A stretch of 64,000 nucleotides of DNA from Odiellus spinosus (Eukaryota > Arthropoda > Arachnida > Opiliones > Phalangiidae). Below are positions 44,100 through 57,977 of this stretch, piece after piece; within the stretch, counting starts at the first letter, position 1; each line of letters opens with the position of its first letter. The notes under the pieces are model-generated. The model worked only from the letters and a program-made list of their open reading frames with translations, had not been told where the DNA came from and made no database searches. Made by a program: the position numbers and the translations under genes. The DNA is taken from the NCBI GenBank assembly GCA_963920705.1, contig OY987229.1:23347728-23411727 (forward strand), in the 5' to 3' direction.

Positions 44100-45757
44100 C
44101 TAGAAGCTAAAAACACTAAGAATAATTAAAATATGAAATCTAATAAGACTCCTCTCAAGTAGAGACCCGTGCACATTACCCCGTTTTGAAGCGTCGCGTC
44201 GTGGTTACGTTGCGCGAGCTGATCAAGGTTCACGAGCTAATCAATGAAATTAATATCTTAACATTACGCACGCGCTAAACCAATCGGTTGCACGCGAGGC
44301 TACGCTCCAAAATAAGCTAATGAGAAGGTGCTTTACGCGCGTGCTCGTTGCCAACGGGCGGTGAAGTTTTAGATTATAGTACTACCATGAAAGTAGTGGA
44401 GAAAATTTAATTATACATCATATACAAATCTACTTAATTTAAAAATAAATTAACTATTTTTGCTAGCGAGGAATGAAAATGAAAGATTTATTCCCAGCAT
44501 GACTGCTATCTGGCGCAGGTGTTAAAATCGACCATTCTTTATTTTTTTATATCGAAGGAGATGTAGCCGCGTGTGCAGTGTTGAACTCTTCTCGCGTGGT
44601 CCCGTCGTTCTTTTGAATATAATATTTTTCCCCATCCAAGGTAATTTAGATCCATTGAGGACCCAATATAGTGACCCCCATTTTCAATACCACAATCTTG
44701 GTGTAGGAATTTTTGCTTTTTTTTTTTATTTCTCTCTCCCTTTGTGGGTCTTGGGAATGAATCCCGCTGAGTCTCGCGTGCACCGATGAAGGCAAATCCA
44801 TTCAGCCGCGAGAAGATTTGACCCCCGTGACCCCTTCGCTTAGCAATATAAACTTTATTTCGAATACCGAGAGGCTCTTCGCGACAGGGAATCTCAATTT
44901 TATTTTCTATATAAATTTAATTCCAATCTTACGAAGTTACGATCAGTCTGCGAATTTCATTAATTTAAAGTTTAATGAAAATATTAACGTTTTTTGAATT
45001 TACCAACATTTATTGGAATTGGACCAGCTTGCCCTTTTTCAAAATTTAAAAGAAATCGCTCTCTATTAGAAACCGACAGACAACATTTCCAACTTAACAA
45101 ATTTACTTAATCTAAATTAATTTAAACGAAATCATAGTTGTATTCAAATTTAGCCAAATTCTCGAAAGTGAATTGTTTTAAAACGATTTAACTCGTTTCC
45201 AAGGCCTAATATGAATGCGGCTTACCTGTACTCAGTATAGACAGCGAAATTTCCAAAACTTGTCCCATATCCTTTAATCTTTAAGTACGAATTCAAAACA
45301 CGAATTTATATTTTTATATTTGAATGAGACTTTTCCTTGGACAAAATAAAGTTATATAAGATTCTTTGAACAATATTTGGTTGGTGGGAGGGCACCGACA
45401 CTCCACCCCCACAATTTATAAAGTAAGCGAAGAGGTCAGGTCAGCCCCAGGAGGTAACCCTCCACCACCGACGGCATCTTTTCTATTCTACAAGGGCTTA
45501 TTCTTCTTCATTTTTACATCATTTTTTTTAGCGTAGCGTCTTTCTTTCGCAGTCTTTTCATTGTTTCTCCTTCTCCCTCGGGATTTGGGCGCTGTAAGAA
45601 GAGGAAAAATGCAAATGAGGATATATACGAAGAATGAAAGGGGGAAAGAATCGTAGCCTTGATGGCGCTAAAACGGATGCCACGGTTAATTTCAACACCC
45701 AACCTAATAAACTAATCAAATTGAAATTTCTATATACCTCTTAACAAAAGTCTATGC
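44100..45757. other. Flank, no gene seen
   Basis: No repeat or gene supported. Confidence 0.5.
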
Positions 45758-45764
45758 CTTTATT

Positions 45765-46101
45765 CAGAAGCCGATGAAACCCTCCTTTGAAGTCTCCTAC
45801 TCTAATGTTCGATATAGCGCTCCTCTCTGTATGGGTAAAATTCCCAATTTTACGAGTTAGAAGGGGTCCTACTTCATACTCCCTGTCTACGGAAAATTGG
45901 AAATTCTCTCTCTCCACAAACGACGACGTTTTTTTGACGAACTCCGAGGCTGCAAGAGATATTCGCTCGAGGAACTCCCGCTCCGAAAACATATACCGTT
46001 AGGAGGCGTACGAATCGCGCTTTTTGAAACTAACCCATACAGAGAGGGGTAGACAAGACCCGGGAGTAATAGACTTCAAAGGAGGGTTTCATCGGCTTCT
46101 T
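45765..46101 (+). mobile_element. MITE family A, copy 4
   Basis: 337 bp. The last base is T instead of G. Flanks CTTTATT and ATTTATT match at 6 of 7. Confidence 0.9.
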
Positions 46102-49100
46102 ATTTATTCTATAGAAGTAAACAACACCCCGTAGCGGATATATTTCTCTATAAGCTGAAGAAACATCGCCGCTATCTCCTTACCTTCTAGCGAGCTTCAA
46201 AAAAATTTATAATAATTTTGGTGTCGATGAATAGTTGTAAGGTCTCTTCGGTCGTGTATACGAGAAACCAGAAGGTATTTTTTTTCCCCAGAAATTTCAT
46301 TTTCTTTCTTATACGTTAAGGAGAAGCGACGTTGTCTGGGGATCGACGCCGCTGGAGAAGAGAATAAATTAATTCAATTAGCGCGGATAGGGGAAAAAAA
46401 ATCTCTCTTTCTCTCTCTTAGCTCCTTCGGGATCAAAGCGACGCGCGTCGTTGAGTTTCTACTCCAACAATATAAGAAAGAAGACCTCGAAAACTAAAAA
46501 AAAAAATAAGGTTTCTTCTATATATTTTTTTTATTTCAACTTAAGGCCCGTTCAGACTAGTTTGCCGTATAAATATTAACAAGGGAAGCTTTTCTAATTA
46601 TCAACTAGGTGTAATGACACAAAATACTAATCCTCGTAAAGATAACTTAACATTCTGAAAAATGATATTGAAAATATATTTTTCATATTCAATGTACTTT
46701 CAAATCTGAATTCCGTGAACTCGGAGCATTCTCGCTCCATAATATACCAAGGTTGTTAAAAATCAGGTTTTAACAGTCCTGGGAAAGGCTAAGGCATCAA
46801 CTTCCGGGTTATTTTACACTAAATTCTATAGTAATTTGTAACAAAATAAAATATAAACGTGGATTTCAATAGGAAAAATAGGTATATGGTCTTGTACACC
46901 TTTGATCTGAACAGGATCTTATTACAACAACGTAATCTGGGTTCTCTCTCTCTCTCTCTCTATCTATCTCTCTCTCTCTCTCCCTCCATCTTGTGAACCT
47001 CGATCCGCTTTTGCCTTTGTTGCTTCTTGACATAAAATAAACTTGTTCCAAATCTGCGAAGAACTCTTAAGCACCGATGCTATATGTTCTTCGCTAAAGA
47101 TGAAATGAAAAGAAAAAAAACAGGAATAATCAAACACCATCTTCTCTGTTTTATTATATTCTTCGCTCACGTAGTTCCTAATAAAAACTTCTCGAGTCGA
47201 GAATAATAACGAATTCTAGAAAAAAAAAAAAGATAAGGTTGTATTTTGGTTTAGGGACTGCGGAGTCCCTAATTTGCATGTTAAAAACATTCGCTGTCGA
47301 CGACAACGCGCGTTTTTTAGCATAATGCATCCGACAGTCGTATTTCATTAGAGATTTTTTTTTTTTTTCTTTTTTCTTTCTAAGGAAACGCGACAAACAA
47401 GCTTACTCGTAAGTTTCCACGAATGACAAATAATTATCTCTTTATTCGAGTAAAAACATTATGCAAAAATCCAAAAGACAACCTCGAATAAATGTTTCAA
47501 ATTTATTCAAACTTAATTTAAGGTTTATTTTGCCGTATATTATAATTTGGAAATAAATTAATCTCTTTAATTCAATTCGAGAGAAAATTAATGCAAAAAA
47601 TTCAAACGACAACTTCGTATGTAGATTTAAATTTTTTTAAAATTCTTAAAAGATAAATAATAATTTAAGCTAGGACTTGGATTACGAATTTTCTCGAAAG
47701 AGAACGTATTTTCTGGCAATATTTATTATAATCAATTAACCACGCCCCTATAGTGATGACGTATCTATTCAATTTCGGCTATTTTTTTCTAAGATTTGTT
47801 TTAGCGGGTACAAATTGTAATATTTTTAATTATCTGTAAATTAACGAAAGTTTAAATAACTTTTTACGAAAAATTCAACGAGCTCCTAAATTTATAAATA
47901 TATATATATACAATGACGTCACGTGATCAAAGCGTCATTGGAAATTGATTAAATTACATATTCTGGTTATTATAAGCGCTTATCCCCGAGGATGGATTCG
48001 GGTCCTCCAAATAAGTGATGGTCACTAGAAAAAACATTTATTCCTGACTTGGGAAATCTTTTATATGAACCGCGGTTTGGGAAATAGACATAGTTGGTCG
48101 AGAAAGAAATTCTTTTCATATTTTGCGCGGGTCGCCAAAGTTTTTACGAGCGTTCATTTATCAGGTAGAAAGAGAAGAAGGGCCCAACGAGACTGAGACC
48201 AGTTTTCTGGTCGTTTTTACGTCTCTAGCTATATATTTCTAATAGTAGCGTCGTACCTTTAGGCTTATCGCTCCGCAGCGAGAAATAAACCCAGTTCGGC
48301 TCTGGAAATAAGTATAAAAACGTATAAGGACGTTCGTAAGACGTTGGTGAGTAGAGAGGTATAGGATTTGGTCGCTGGATTTCTCCGATGGATCAAGATT
48401 TCTTTCTCTTCTTCGAGTGGGATTAAGAAAGCGATGGGCTTCGTACCCTTCCCTACGCTTTTTCCTTCCCGTTAAGTTACCAGGCTCTTTCCAATTTGGC
48501 GGGCTTCGATTACCGTTCGGTTTCTTCCACTTTTTTCCCCTTTTATAAAGGTCTAGTCTCGCAAAAACACACAAATATGAATGAAAAAACTCACCAGAGT
48601 CGATACAATACAATGAAAGTATCGAACTATGACCAGAAATACAAACTTCACGAGAGCCAATCCAATTTTTCATTATTAATAACAAAATAAATTGGTTCTC
48701 TGTAAGTCCACTTCGCCTTGGAAAAGAAATTTGTACCTATAGCTTTGCAGCCTTTCATAAAAGGTTGACAATTTGGTTGCTACAAAAACTGATGGTTGCT
48801 CTACAGTCGCGTTACATTTTCATTAGGGTGTAGTTTGCCCAACGAAAGCTACGGCGTCATATTGGTAAAACAAAAATGCTTTACGTATCAAGGTTTTCAT
48901 TTAATTTCAGAGTTGCCCTTTATCTTTTATTTCACGAGAGGATTTCCTTCTCCCAACTGGAGATTTTAACCCCAAAAATTTCTATCTCTCTATCTTAGGT
49001 ATAAGTTAGGCGGGATGGGGGTGAAAAACTTGGTCCCTGGTGTAAAATTTTGCTTCTCTTTTCACCATCACGTTCTTGGGTCTTAGGCTCTTAGGTACGC

Positions 49101-50866
49101 GGTTCTTTTATAGACGCGTAAGTAGAGGACCACCGCGTTTTCCCCGAAAAATATCGGGATCTAATGGATCTTACAATCCCCGAGAATCGGACAAAGTTAT
49201 ATCCGAAGAGCGAGCTTAGAAAGGATACGTTTTCTTTTAGTTCCGAAGGAAAATCAGTCCCTTTTTAGATTGTAATTGTGTATAAAGTACATTGTATTTG
49301 GGGGTGAATTGAGGGGGGGGGGGGACCGGTAAGGAACAAAATTTCATTTCTTAAATCTTTTTTCGTCAGGGGAAAATGGTCTAAGTGCCTTTCGAGTATC
49401 TCGATACGAACGATGTTCGGAGTCGCGCCGAAACTTTCGGGAGATTTTACCCAGCAATTTCGATTTTATTTTTTTTTATATTTGTTATTTAGTTTCTCCG
49501 GGGAAGCCGAATGTATAGTTGTCCTTGTTTATTTCTTATTTTTTGGTTTTCTAGAGCAAAGTCCCCCTCTTAATCTTCATTCGCTTCTTTAGGGTGTACC
49601 GAATGAATACGGGAGCTCGTGTTGACCAACCGTAAATATCCTGTCAACATTTCTTAATGGTAACCCGAGGACTTTGCGGTATAGGTTATTTTTTCTTGGC
49701 CCCGACCGTATGACGGGTTAATACTCTTTTTTGTCCGGATAAGTACTTGATGTAGTTAGTAAGTAGTTCTTTATAACTCGGTACGGAACATATGGTATAT
49801 GAATACGTACTTCAGTAAGCGAGTACTTCAGATTGGTCCTGGTTACTTTTATTGTAGATTAAATTTTTGGTTAAATCTCGTTAATACTCTGTGACCCCAA
49901 AATTTCTTGATTGAAAATATGATTTTTACAAACGAATATATATATTTATTTACGAGGCAGCCTAAATTGGTTACCTGTCCTTATCATTTAAAACCTATCG
50001 GTAAAATCTTTTTTTTAAAGAGACGAATATCAACGCCATCTAGTGCTATTTTTACAACACACGTAATCCTTTCCTTTCCCCATTTAATAAACCTAAAAAG
50101 GTTATATTTGTTTTGTCGGCGGGTTTTCCCTATTAATTCGAATACTTTACGTAATGTTTACCCAAATATAATATTTTCGAATGAAATTTTTCGAGCCCTT
50201 TATAAACTTAAGAAGAGCTCGTTATAGACGCGCTATTAATATTTCCAGTTCAAACCTCTCGTTTTTCCCCGAATATATATCGTGTTTTAGTCAATTTAGC
50301 TTGAATAAACAAGAGGTATTTACAAGATTCGCTTAATGCTCGCGGTTAAAATAAGCTCGAAACGATTAAGCTTTTCCGCGATGTGTATATTATTAAATAT
50401 TTCAAAAGTTTATTCTTTGTTTAATTTTGGCTGAAAGGGGCGAATGTTGGAGGCAACAGACCGTCTATAACGAACTCGCTACGTCGTTTGAAATATTCAG
50501 AATATGATTTCGTGTTTGTTGAAATAAACTCACTCCCCAAACTTATACGCAACAGGTCACGTTTCTCCCAAGCTTAAAATACAATAACTTCGCTTTCTAT
50601 AATACCCTCCGAAATCTCGCGTTGGATTTAAATTAGATCATTTTTATAAAACGAATTTCATCGCGATTTAAAGAATTAATTATAAAGTCTTGTAGAATTT
50701 AATTTTTTATTTTAAGCAGTATGTTTACACTCGACGATTTCTAATGACACCCATTTCTTGAAGTTTTCTCAAAAATTAGGATTGACTATTATAGACCCTC
50801 CTTTCATTTTAAACCTATATAGCGCTAATCCCGTTTTTCCCGAGGTGTTGCCTAAAAAGATTCTAT
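46102..50866. other. Flank, no gene seen
   Basis: Holds the microsatellite at 46944-46984 and a G12 run near 49313. A 148-codon minus-strand ORF (48239-48685) has low-complexity basic composition and no recognisable domain. Confidence 0.45.
46944..46984 (+). repeat. (TC)n/(TATC) microsatellite
   Basis: TC units interrupted by TATCTATC. Confidence 0.9.
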
Positions 50867-51046
50867 AAAGCTGCGTTCACACTTTGAAATCGTTTTTAAA
50901 CAATTCGAATGTTGAACTTGACTTTTCAAGCAAATAATGCCATTCTTTGACAAACGATCTTTGCAATTAACCTTAAAAATTTTCAATTGTGACCTTTCCT
51001 AAACGTTTCTCAACCGTTTCAAAGTATCTAGTGTGAACGCTGCTTT
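50867..51046. mobile_element. Short inverted-repeat element (family D)
   Basis: About 180 bp. AAGCTGCGTTCACACTTTGA at the left pairs with TCAAAGTATCTAGTGTGAACG and GCTT at the right, and ATCGTTT/AACGTTT pair further in. A related left arm (GCCGCGTTCGCATTGAA) is seen near 12589. Confidence 0.6.
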
Positions 51047-52704
51047 TATCATCAAGCAAATAAAATATAGAAACGCGTAAAGATTTGTACAAATTAAGAG
51101 TAAGTTAACTGCGGATATAAATGTGGGCGTACCAGATATTTTAGCCATAGGTTCTTCTCACTTGACCGAAAACACGCGGAAAGACAGTCTCAGGGGTTAC
51201 ATTTCATCCGGAAATTATAACTCAATAAAAAAAAAGCATTCCCACAAAGCAGATGTTGGTAGTAAAACCTATTTTTCGATTATATTTCTAGCGCCTTTTC
51301 AATGGTAGTTAATATAATGGTATATTATTTGTCGGATGGTTAGACCATGTTTAAACCTCGTAGAAAAGAAAGTAGTCTTAGCCAATGATCGAGAGTATCA
51401 CTGTAAGCCACGAATACTCAAAACCCCCTCTCAAAAAGTAATAATGTTCGCGTTACCTCGGTTGTATCTCAATTTCCGTTCAAATTAGGCAAGGTAAGTG
51501 AGTATACAAGAACCAGATTGCTAGATTTCACCGAGCCATACCAGTTCTAGCTCGATTGCCGAGAAAATCAAGAAAGATGACTCTAATATCGCTTTCTTCG
51601 CCTCGCAGAAAGAGCTTACTCTATTGTCTTTGTTTCCTTTTTCTTTATTCTTGGTTCGGTATATAAGGAAGCGTAGACGCGACTAGAAAGGCACGTGTTT
51701 TGTGTAAATAGGTATACTTTTGGCGTCTGTGAAATATAATGTAAGACTGATGTAAGAGCCAAAAAAAAAAAAAAACCCTGCAGCGAATAAACGATTGTAT
51801 TTCCTTCTAGCGAGCAATTGCCACCCCTAACTTTATGTTTTCTAGAGTCTGATGTATTCTTTAGTATAATACAACATTATTTTGGATCAAAGGGGGAATC
51901 AAGTCCCCCGATCTCTCGTATTCCAATTAGGCCCAGATATCATTTTAATTAATTTGGAATCTCGAATTTGAATTTCGTGAGAGTCCCTTTTTTTTTCTTC
52001 CACATCTACTGAAAAGGTTCCAAAATTGGATTATCCCTTAAAAACCTTTTCCCCGTTTGTTTCGGCGATGAAATTACTCTTCTACGTAATCCTCTTTTTG
52101 TCTCAACCCGACGAGACGAGAGTTTTACTTTTGATTTAAAATTAATTTAATTTTAATTAAATACTATGTCGTTTTCTCTGAAATATACATATCCTAATAA
52201 AATCTTAACTAGTCAAATTTTCCAAGCTGTTTCAAATGGTCTAATGGGAACGCGTCTTTTTTTTTCGGGCTTCATTCTCTCTTTAACATGTCGGAACAAG
52301 GATAAAATTATCCTCGGCGCGCTATTCCAGAAACTAATAACGCTACTATAAAATATAAATCTCCCGGAACTGACTCTAGACGGAACCAATAAATATTGGA
52401 GCGAGTATTGTGGCCCGAACAACGTAATAAAAACCGCGAAATAGCGAATAAAACGTTTAACGCTTTCCTCCGAAAAAGATTCCTCGTAAAGAGATGATTT
52501 GAAAAGACGCAATTTTTACCTAAATCGAATAATAATTTTATCTTTCCATTAAAGTGAGGCTGTTACTATTGATTTCGAAACTCAGTGGATTATATTTTTT
52601 GTTTATTCATAATCTTCAAAACCCATATTCAAAATTTTACATCTCTAGTTCAAAATGAAAAAGACCAAATATATAGATTTTATTTTTAGCAAATTTCTAT
52701 TTGA
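51047..52704. other. Flank, no gene seen
   Basis: TATATAAG at 51660-51667 is an isolated promoter-like word. See the rejected GPCR-like ORF at 52213-52512. Confidence 0.45.
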
Positions 52705-52711
52705 ATATTAT

Positions 52712-53048
52712 CAGAAGCCGATGAAACCCTCCTTTGAAGTCTACTACTCCAATGTTCCATATAGCACTCCTCTCTGTATGGGTAAAATTCCCAATTTTAC
52801 GAGTTAGAAGGGGTCCTACTTCATCCTCCCTGTCTACAGAAAATTGGAAATTCTCTCTCTCCACAAACGACGACGTTTTTTGGACGAACTCCGAGGCTGC
52901 TAGAGATATTCGCTCGACGAACTCCCGCTCCGAAAACATCTACCGTTAGGAGGCGTACGAATCGCGCCTTTTGAGAATAACCCATACAGAGAGGGGTAGA
53001 CAAGACCCGGGAGTAATAGACTTCAAAGGAGGGTTTCATCTACTTCTG
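52712..53048 (+). mobile_element. MITE family A, copy 5
   Basis: 337 bp with exact ATATTAT duplication (52705-52711, 53049-53055), the same target word as copy 2. Right end TCATCTACTTCTG. Confidence 0.92.
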
Positions 53049-53055
53049 ATATTAT

Positions 53056-54461
53056 TTAATTAACGATTTCAGAATCATTTCTTCATAGTGCTCCCATATG
53101 GGTCCCTTCTATGAATTTTAACGAGCTGTAGGAAGGCGAATTTAAGGAACGTAATGGGATTGGGATGTCGCCCTATTCTTTCCTCTCCTTTTAATCTTCC
53201 TCCTCTTGGTCCTCTCGACACGAGCGACTCATCACTTCACGGTGATTCCCCAATATATAACGTTGAGTTATTTCGCTCTCTAATAGGAATCATGAGTTTG
53301 TCGATACGCGGGAGGGTCGTATAATTACCGACTCCTTAAGTGGACCCCTCGATTTTACACGCTGGGGGTGGGGGGACGAACTTGTCATGGCATCCACAAA
53401 CTCCCAATATACGAGAATTGGGTTTCCGAGTCTGTACTTGTGTTCGAGAAGAGTTGGGCCAACTACTTTTTTTCTTTACGACGTTTAACATAATGTATCA
53501 AATCGCCTTAGTATTTCTCATAACGTTAACATACATTTTAAAGGGATAATGACACGTTATTTTATGAATTTTAATTAGAAGAGATTTGAGGATGAAAAAA
53601 ATGTATGAACTTTTTGATATTATTTTCATTTATTTAAAACCTTAATTAACTCTAATTATAAAATGATTTAAAATGATTGATTTACAAGTGGTAGACTTCG
53701 GTTTGGATTACCAAGACTTTCTGGCACTGTCTTACAATATCTTCAAAGTTAATTTTTAAGTTTTCCCGCGAATTGAAAGTGTTTCCCTAGCTCATTTAAA
53801 ATTCGGACAGGATACTAAAACTATCTCTTTAAAACAAGTACTATGGTTGTTTTCGCTTCGTTAACAGAGAGAGGTCGTACGTGTACGCGCGGATGGCGGT
53901 GCGAGACAGTGTCGGGGCTTTCCTGGGAAAAACACAATATAGGGAGAATAGGGAGGCTGGACGTTTTTGTAACAATGTTTTGTCGATGACCAACGTTGTA
54001 TACGGAGGTCGGAAGAGGCCAGACACTCGGGGTCAGTCTCCCCTCGCAATTCGATCCTTTTTGGGTACCCCTTACTTAAATCGTCTGATTGAACACGAGC
54101 GGAGTATACGTACACGTTGTAAGGAAATCAAAAGCCTTCGAACCGCGATAATAGAAAAGGCTGACTGCAGTCGCGAAGATAGTGGAAGAATTTGTCGGTC
54201 GCTCGTTTGACAGAAAAGAGCATTGATTCGTGAAACGATCAAAGAAAGAGATGGGGAAAGAGTGAATCTCTATCGATATAGTATAGAATGATGCTCCAAA
54301 TTTAATCGAAATGTCACCGCACCCACTGACGGAGTTGAAGAGCTCAGCGATGACTCGTCTTCTATCGTCCATTACACGTGTTTTCCGAACTAGAGAATTT
54401 TTCTCATCATTCTCCTATTTATTCGCTGGTTCGTAATCAAGCACCCTACATCAGACCCGGC
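53056..54461. other. Flank, no gene seen
   Basis: A family T-like left terminus after TTAA at 53538-53541. ORFs on both strands at 53841-54372 overlap each other and are not recognised. Confidence 0.45.
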
Positions 54462-54747
54462 TCCGCTCCTCTCTGTATGGGTAAAATTCACAATTTTACG
54501 AGATCGGAGGGGTCCTACTTCATACCCCCTGTCTACGGAAAATTGGAAATTCTCTCTCTCCACAAACGACATCGTTTTTTGGACGAACTCCGAGGCTGCA
54601 AGAGATATTCGCTCGACAAACTCCCGCTCCGAAAATATCTACCGTTAGGAGGCGTACTAATCGCGCTTTTTGAAATTAACCCATACAGAGAGGGGTAGAC
54701 AAGACCCGGGAGTAATAGACTTCAAAGGAGGGTTTCATCTACTTCTG
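54462..54747 (+). mobile_element. MITE family A, copy 6 (5' truncated)
   Basis: Starts abruptly inside the family at CTCCGCTCCTCTCTG and keeps the right terminus (CATCTACTTCTG). The outer left inverted repeat is absent. Confidence 0.85.
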
Positions 54748-57700
54748 CAAACACCAAATATAAATAAAATACGTAAAATACTATATTTAAATAGGCACGC
54801 GAAAAACTGACGTATTTTCCCCAAGTTATTTCTCATGTTTTTTCCCAAGATATTTCTCGTATTTTCATCATTTTCCCAACATCATGTATTTCTAACGTTG
54901 AAATATAATAAATGGACCATATCAGTTAGGCAATGAAGTCTAAAATTTGTTATTTCATATAGGTTATGTTTTTTTTTTTCTGAAACTTGGTTATTTATCT
55001 TCATTAGCATACCCACGCAGCTAGTACCCATCATTCTTATTCGTTATTTAATTTAATTAGTCTCATAGTCTCCATCTATCTTCATAATATTGAAACTCGG
55101 TTCCGGAGCTATGATTTAACCTTGATACCAATTGATACCGCTCTGTTTATCTTTTTAACATTCGTATTATTTTCCAAAAGAACAATGATCCTGGCGTCTG
55201 ACATCCCGAAGTCTTCGTTTAGCCCCAAGTTCCCCGAACTATAAAGTATTTTTTTATCTTAATTGAAGTTTTAATAAAATTGATTGGGGTATTGTTTGCA
55301 AGGCCGCACCGCCTCAAGGCCGGGATAAAAATGGCCTCATTTCATAAACGAATAGAGAGAAGAATGCGTTTACTTCGTAAAGAACCTTCAATTTATCCAC
55401 TCTTCCCCTAAAGTAACTTCATTCGGTTTTATTTGTTGTTCGAAGTGAATAATTTTATCCAAACACGTTCTAAGCCTAAATATTTCCCCGTCAAGCTTCT
55501 ATTGTTTTAACAGACACGCCAAATGTGATTCCATTCCAAGCCGCGAACCGTGAAGTGATTGAATTTTGAATGGACCAGGTGCGTCGTATATTTTTTTACT
55601 CTCGTTCGCTAGTAGTTAATAAAAACTACTTTAATCACTGTTAGATCTAACATTGGGTATTCATCCGCCTATATTTATTTATATTTTAAAACTTTGCCAC
55701 CGAACATACACGCAGAAAAAACAAAGTTTTTTTTTTTTGTCTTTATTTTCAACTTCCGAAACAACTTGACTGCGTAAAATCACGCTAATATTTCGAGTAA
55801 TAGCCCCGGGGAATTCCAATTATTAATGATTCGTTATAGCTTAGACCAATTTATTTCCAGAGTTCAATAAATATTTTTCTTAGTTTATCGATAAATACTG
55901 TCGATGTAATATGACCCGAAAAGTTTTGGGATACTCGCTTGTATTAAAATAACTTTTATTTTTAATTGCGGAAAGCGAAATTAATTGTGCAATTAAGAAA
56001 AGGAAACTTATTTTCAATATAATAAATATACAGCGCGTGCAAGATCATAAAATCCAAGATTGATATCCTTTGACCATTGCAAACCGTGGTAAAAAATAAA
56101 CCAAGTTCTGAATCCTTCTCTACTTGGTCTATGATTTTAGTGTAGAAAAAAGGTAGAGGGAACTGGAATACCCGGCTACTTACATTTTGTTTGTGTCATT
56201 TTGCTTCTGTTCCATTGTAGTTGTACGGGTCGAAGGTACGCGGGCCGGAACAGCGCAATTAGCTCCCTCCTAATGACCATTACGCTAGGGAAATTCGCCC
56301 TTAGGGGAGGAGAATTATTGAAATGCGTAGGAAACGCCAAACTAAGGTTTAGCGTCCTATTTTAAATAATTTTTCCATAATCGCATTTATATATTCGCGT
56401 TCGTCACGAAACCTTATAATATATAATAAAACTTACCTTTTACAGTTCGTGGCCTTGTTTTTTTCCCATTTTTTTCGTACTGCTCGAATCTAAAAGGTTC
56501 AAGAGAAGTTTTTAATGATTTTAGCCAAAGGGTATGTCGTAAATTAAGTATAATAAACATTAAGGATAAAAATACAGCTTCCCGTAACTTGGTGTCACCT
56601 GGTGACGAAATTTGTAAACACGTTTAATTACGGTTTCATATTTTTTATAATAAACTCGTGGCAACTTTGCAAATGTAAAAATAATAATAATACGCGTATA
56701 TTAGAATTAATTAATATTCTGATAAATAGAACGTTTGTTTAAGCTTCGTTCTGTCAAAAAATATTTTAAAACAATCGATTAGATTTATCAAATAATTAAA
56801 ACAAAATTTAAATTTAACTGTAGGAGATAATTTTTTTTTCCTTCGTAGAATATTTAAATTTATTTTTACAATTAAGAGACTAGGTTTGAAAATGTCTAGG
56901 AATAATTAAAGAAAATTAGTTAATTAAAAGAGAATAAATCGTGTATTTTTAATCGAATTTTGACAGTCTAGACTAATTGAAAAAGGAGACGAACTTAATT
57001 GAATAAATTGCCGATAATATATAGCCGACTCTTAACGGAGTTAATATACTTAGTTTCAGTCATAGAAAGGACAAACTTTATAATTGTAAAACTATTTTTT
57101 TTTACGAGAATACGATCCTTTTCTAAGATTGAGTATATTTCTGACGGGTCTTTGTATTACAGTTTGAGGGAAAGAAAAAAACATAATTTTATATTAGTGA
57201 ATATTTAAATAGTATAGGGTAATATTTGTGGAAATCTTCAAAGACTGCGGGGTTGAATTAAACGCGCTTGACAAGTTAGAAACCTGTTCTCTCTGTCTTT
57301 TTTTGGCCTCGGGCTACCAGGTGAAACTGTCTTAACCGTATTCTAAAGATGGAGAAGAGAACTGTAAAAGAAGAAAGAAAGAAAAAAAAAAAATTCAATC
57401 AGTTTATAGTGGCCTCTTTGAGTTATATATATATATATTTTTTTTTTGGCGGTCTTTTAATAAACTTCGGAGTATTTTTTAAGATAATGAATCGGCGTCT
57501 GCCCCTCCACCCGCTCTTAAAATAAAAGCCCCAACGCCGAGATCTTCAAAACAGATAGTTTCCACCCCACTATTCTTATACCCTCGCGGTTCTGATTAAA
57601 AACATTGGCTGAGCGCGTCAAGTCGAGTTCGCACACAAACATATTATTTTCCAATCAACCTTAGCTTTTTGATAATTTCAACTCTCTTATCTAGCTTTAA

Positions 57701-57893
57701 TAGAACTAATAGATCAATTGTAGACGATGATAATTGGAGTAGAGATGCCTAACGTTCTTCTTTATTAATTATAGTTAATTGTCGTTTAATTTCTAAAATT
57801 AAACAAAATATTTGATGATTTATTTTTTTCCTATATGTTTGATTTTATTAGTATTTGAATACAAATTTTAAATTCAAACTCATTTTTTTTTAG
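54748..57893. other. Flank, no gene seen
   Basis: AT-rich with T and TA runs near 57430. Intron if 57894-57977 is an exon. Confidence 0.5.
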
Positions 57894-57977
57894 GAATTTC
57901 ACGTACTTCAGGATCTTTAATCACGTGTTGCAAAAGCACTTCAGAAATAGGATGTCTCTGACAGAGTCAGTTATTGG
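57894..57977 (+). CDS. Candidate host coding exon (84 nt)
   Basis: A T8 tract and TAG acceptor precede it, and GG|GTAAGTG follows. One frame is open for the whole 84 nt (begins NFTYFRIF, ends MSLTESVIG). The ATG at 57947 has A at -3, so it could also hold the start of translation if joined to the leader exons near 34.5-35.4 kb. The protein is not recognised. Confidence 0.4.

Noticed and set aside
48239-48685. 148-codon minus-strand ORF
   Set aside because: Composition is basic low complexity, with no domain, start context or splice support.
52213-52512. Minus-strand 99-codon ORF faintly like a class B GPCR transmembrane segment
   Set aside because: The similarity is a few hydrophobic words only, there are no splice sites in phase, and part of it runs into a family T-like terminus.
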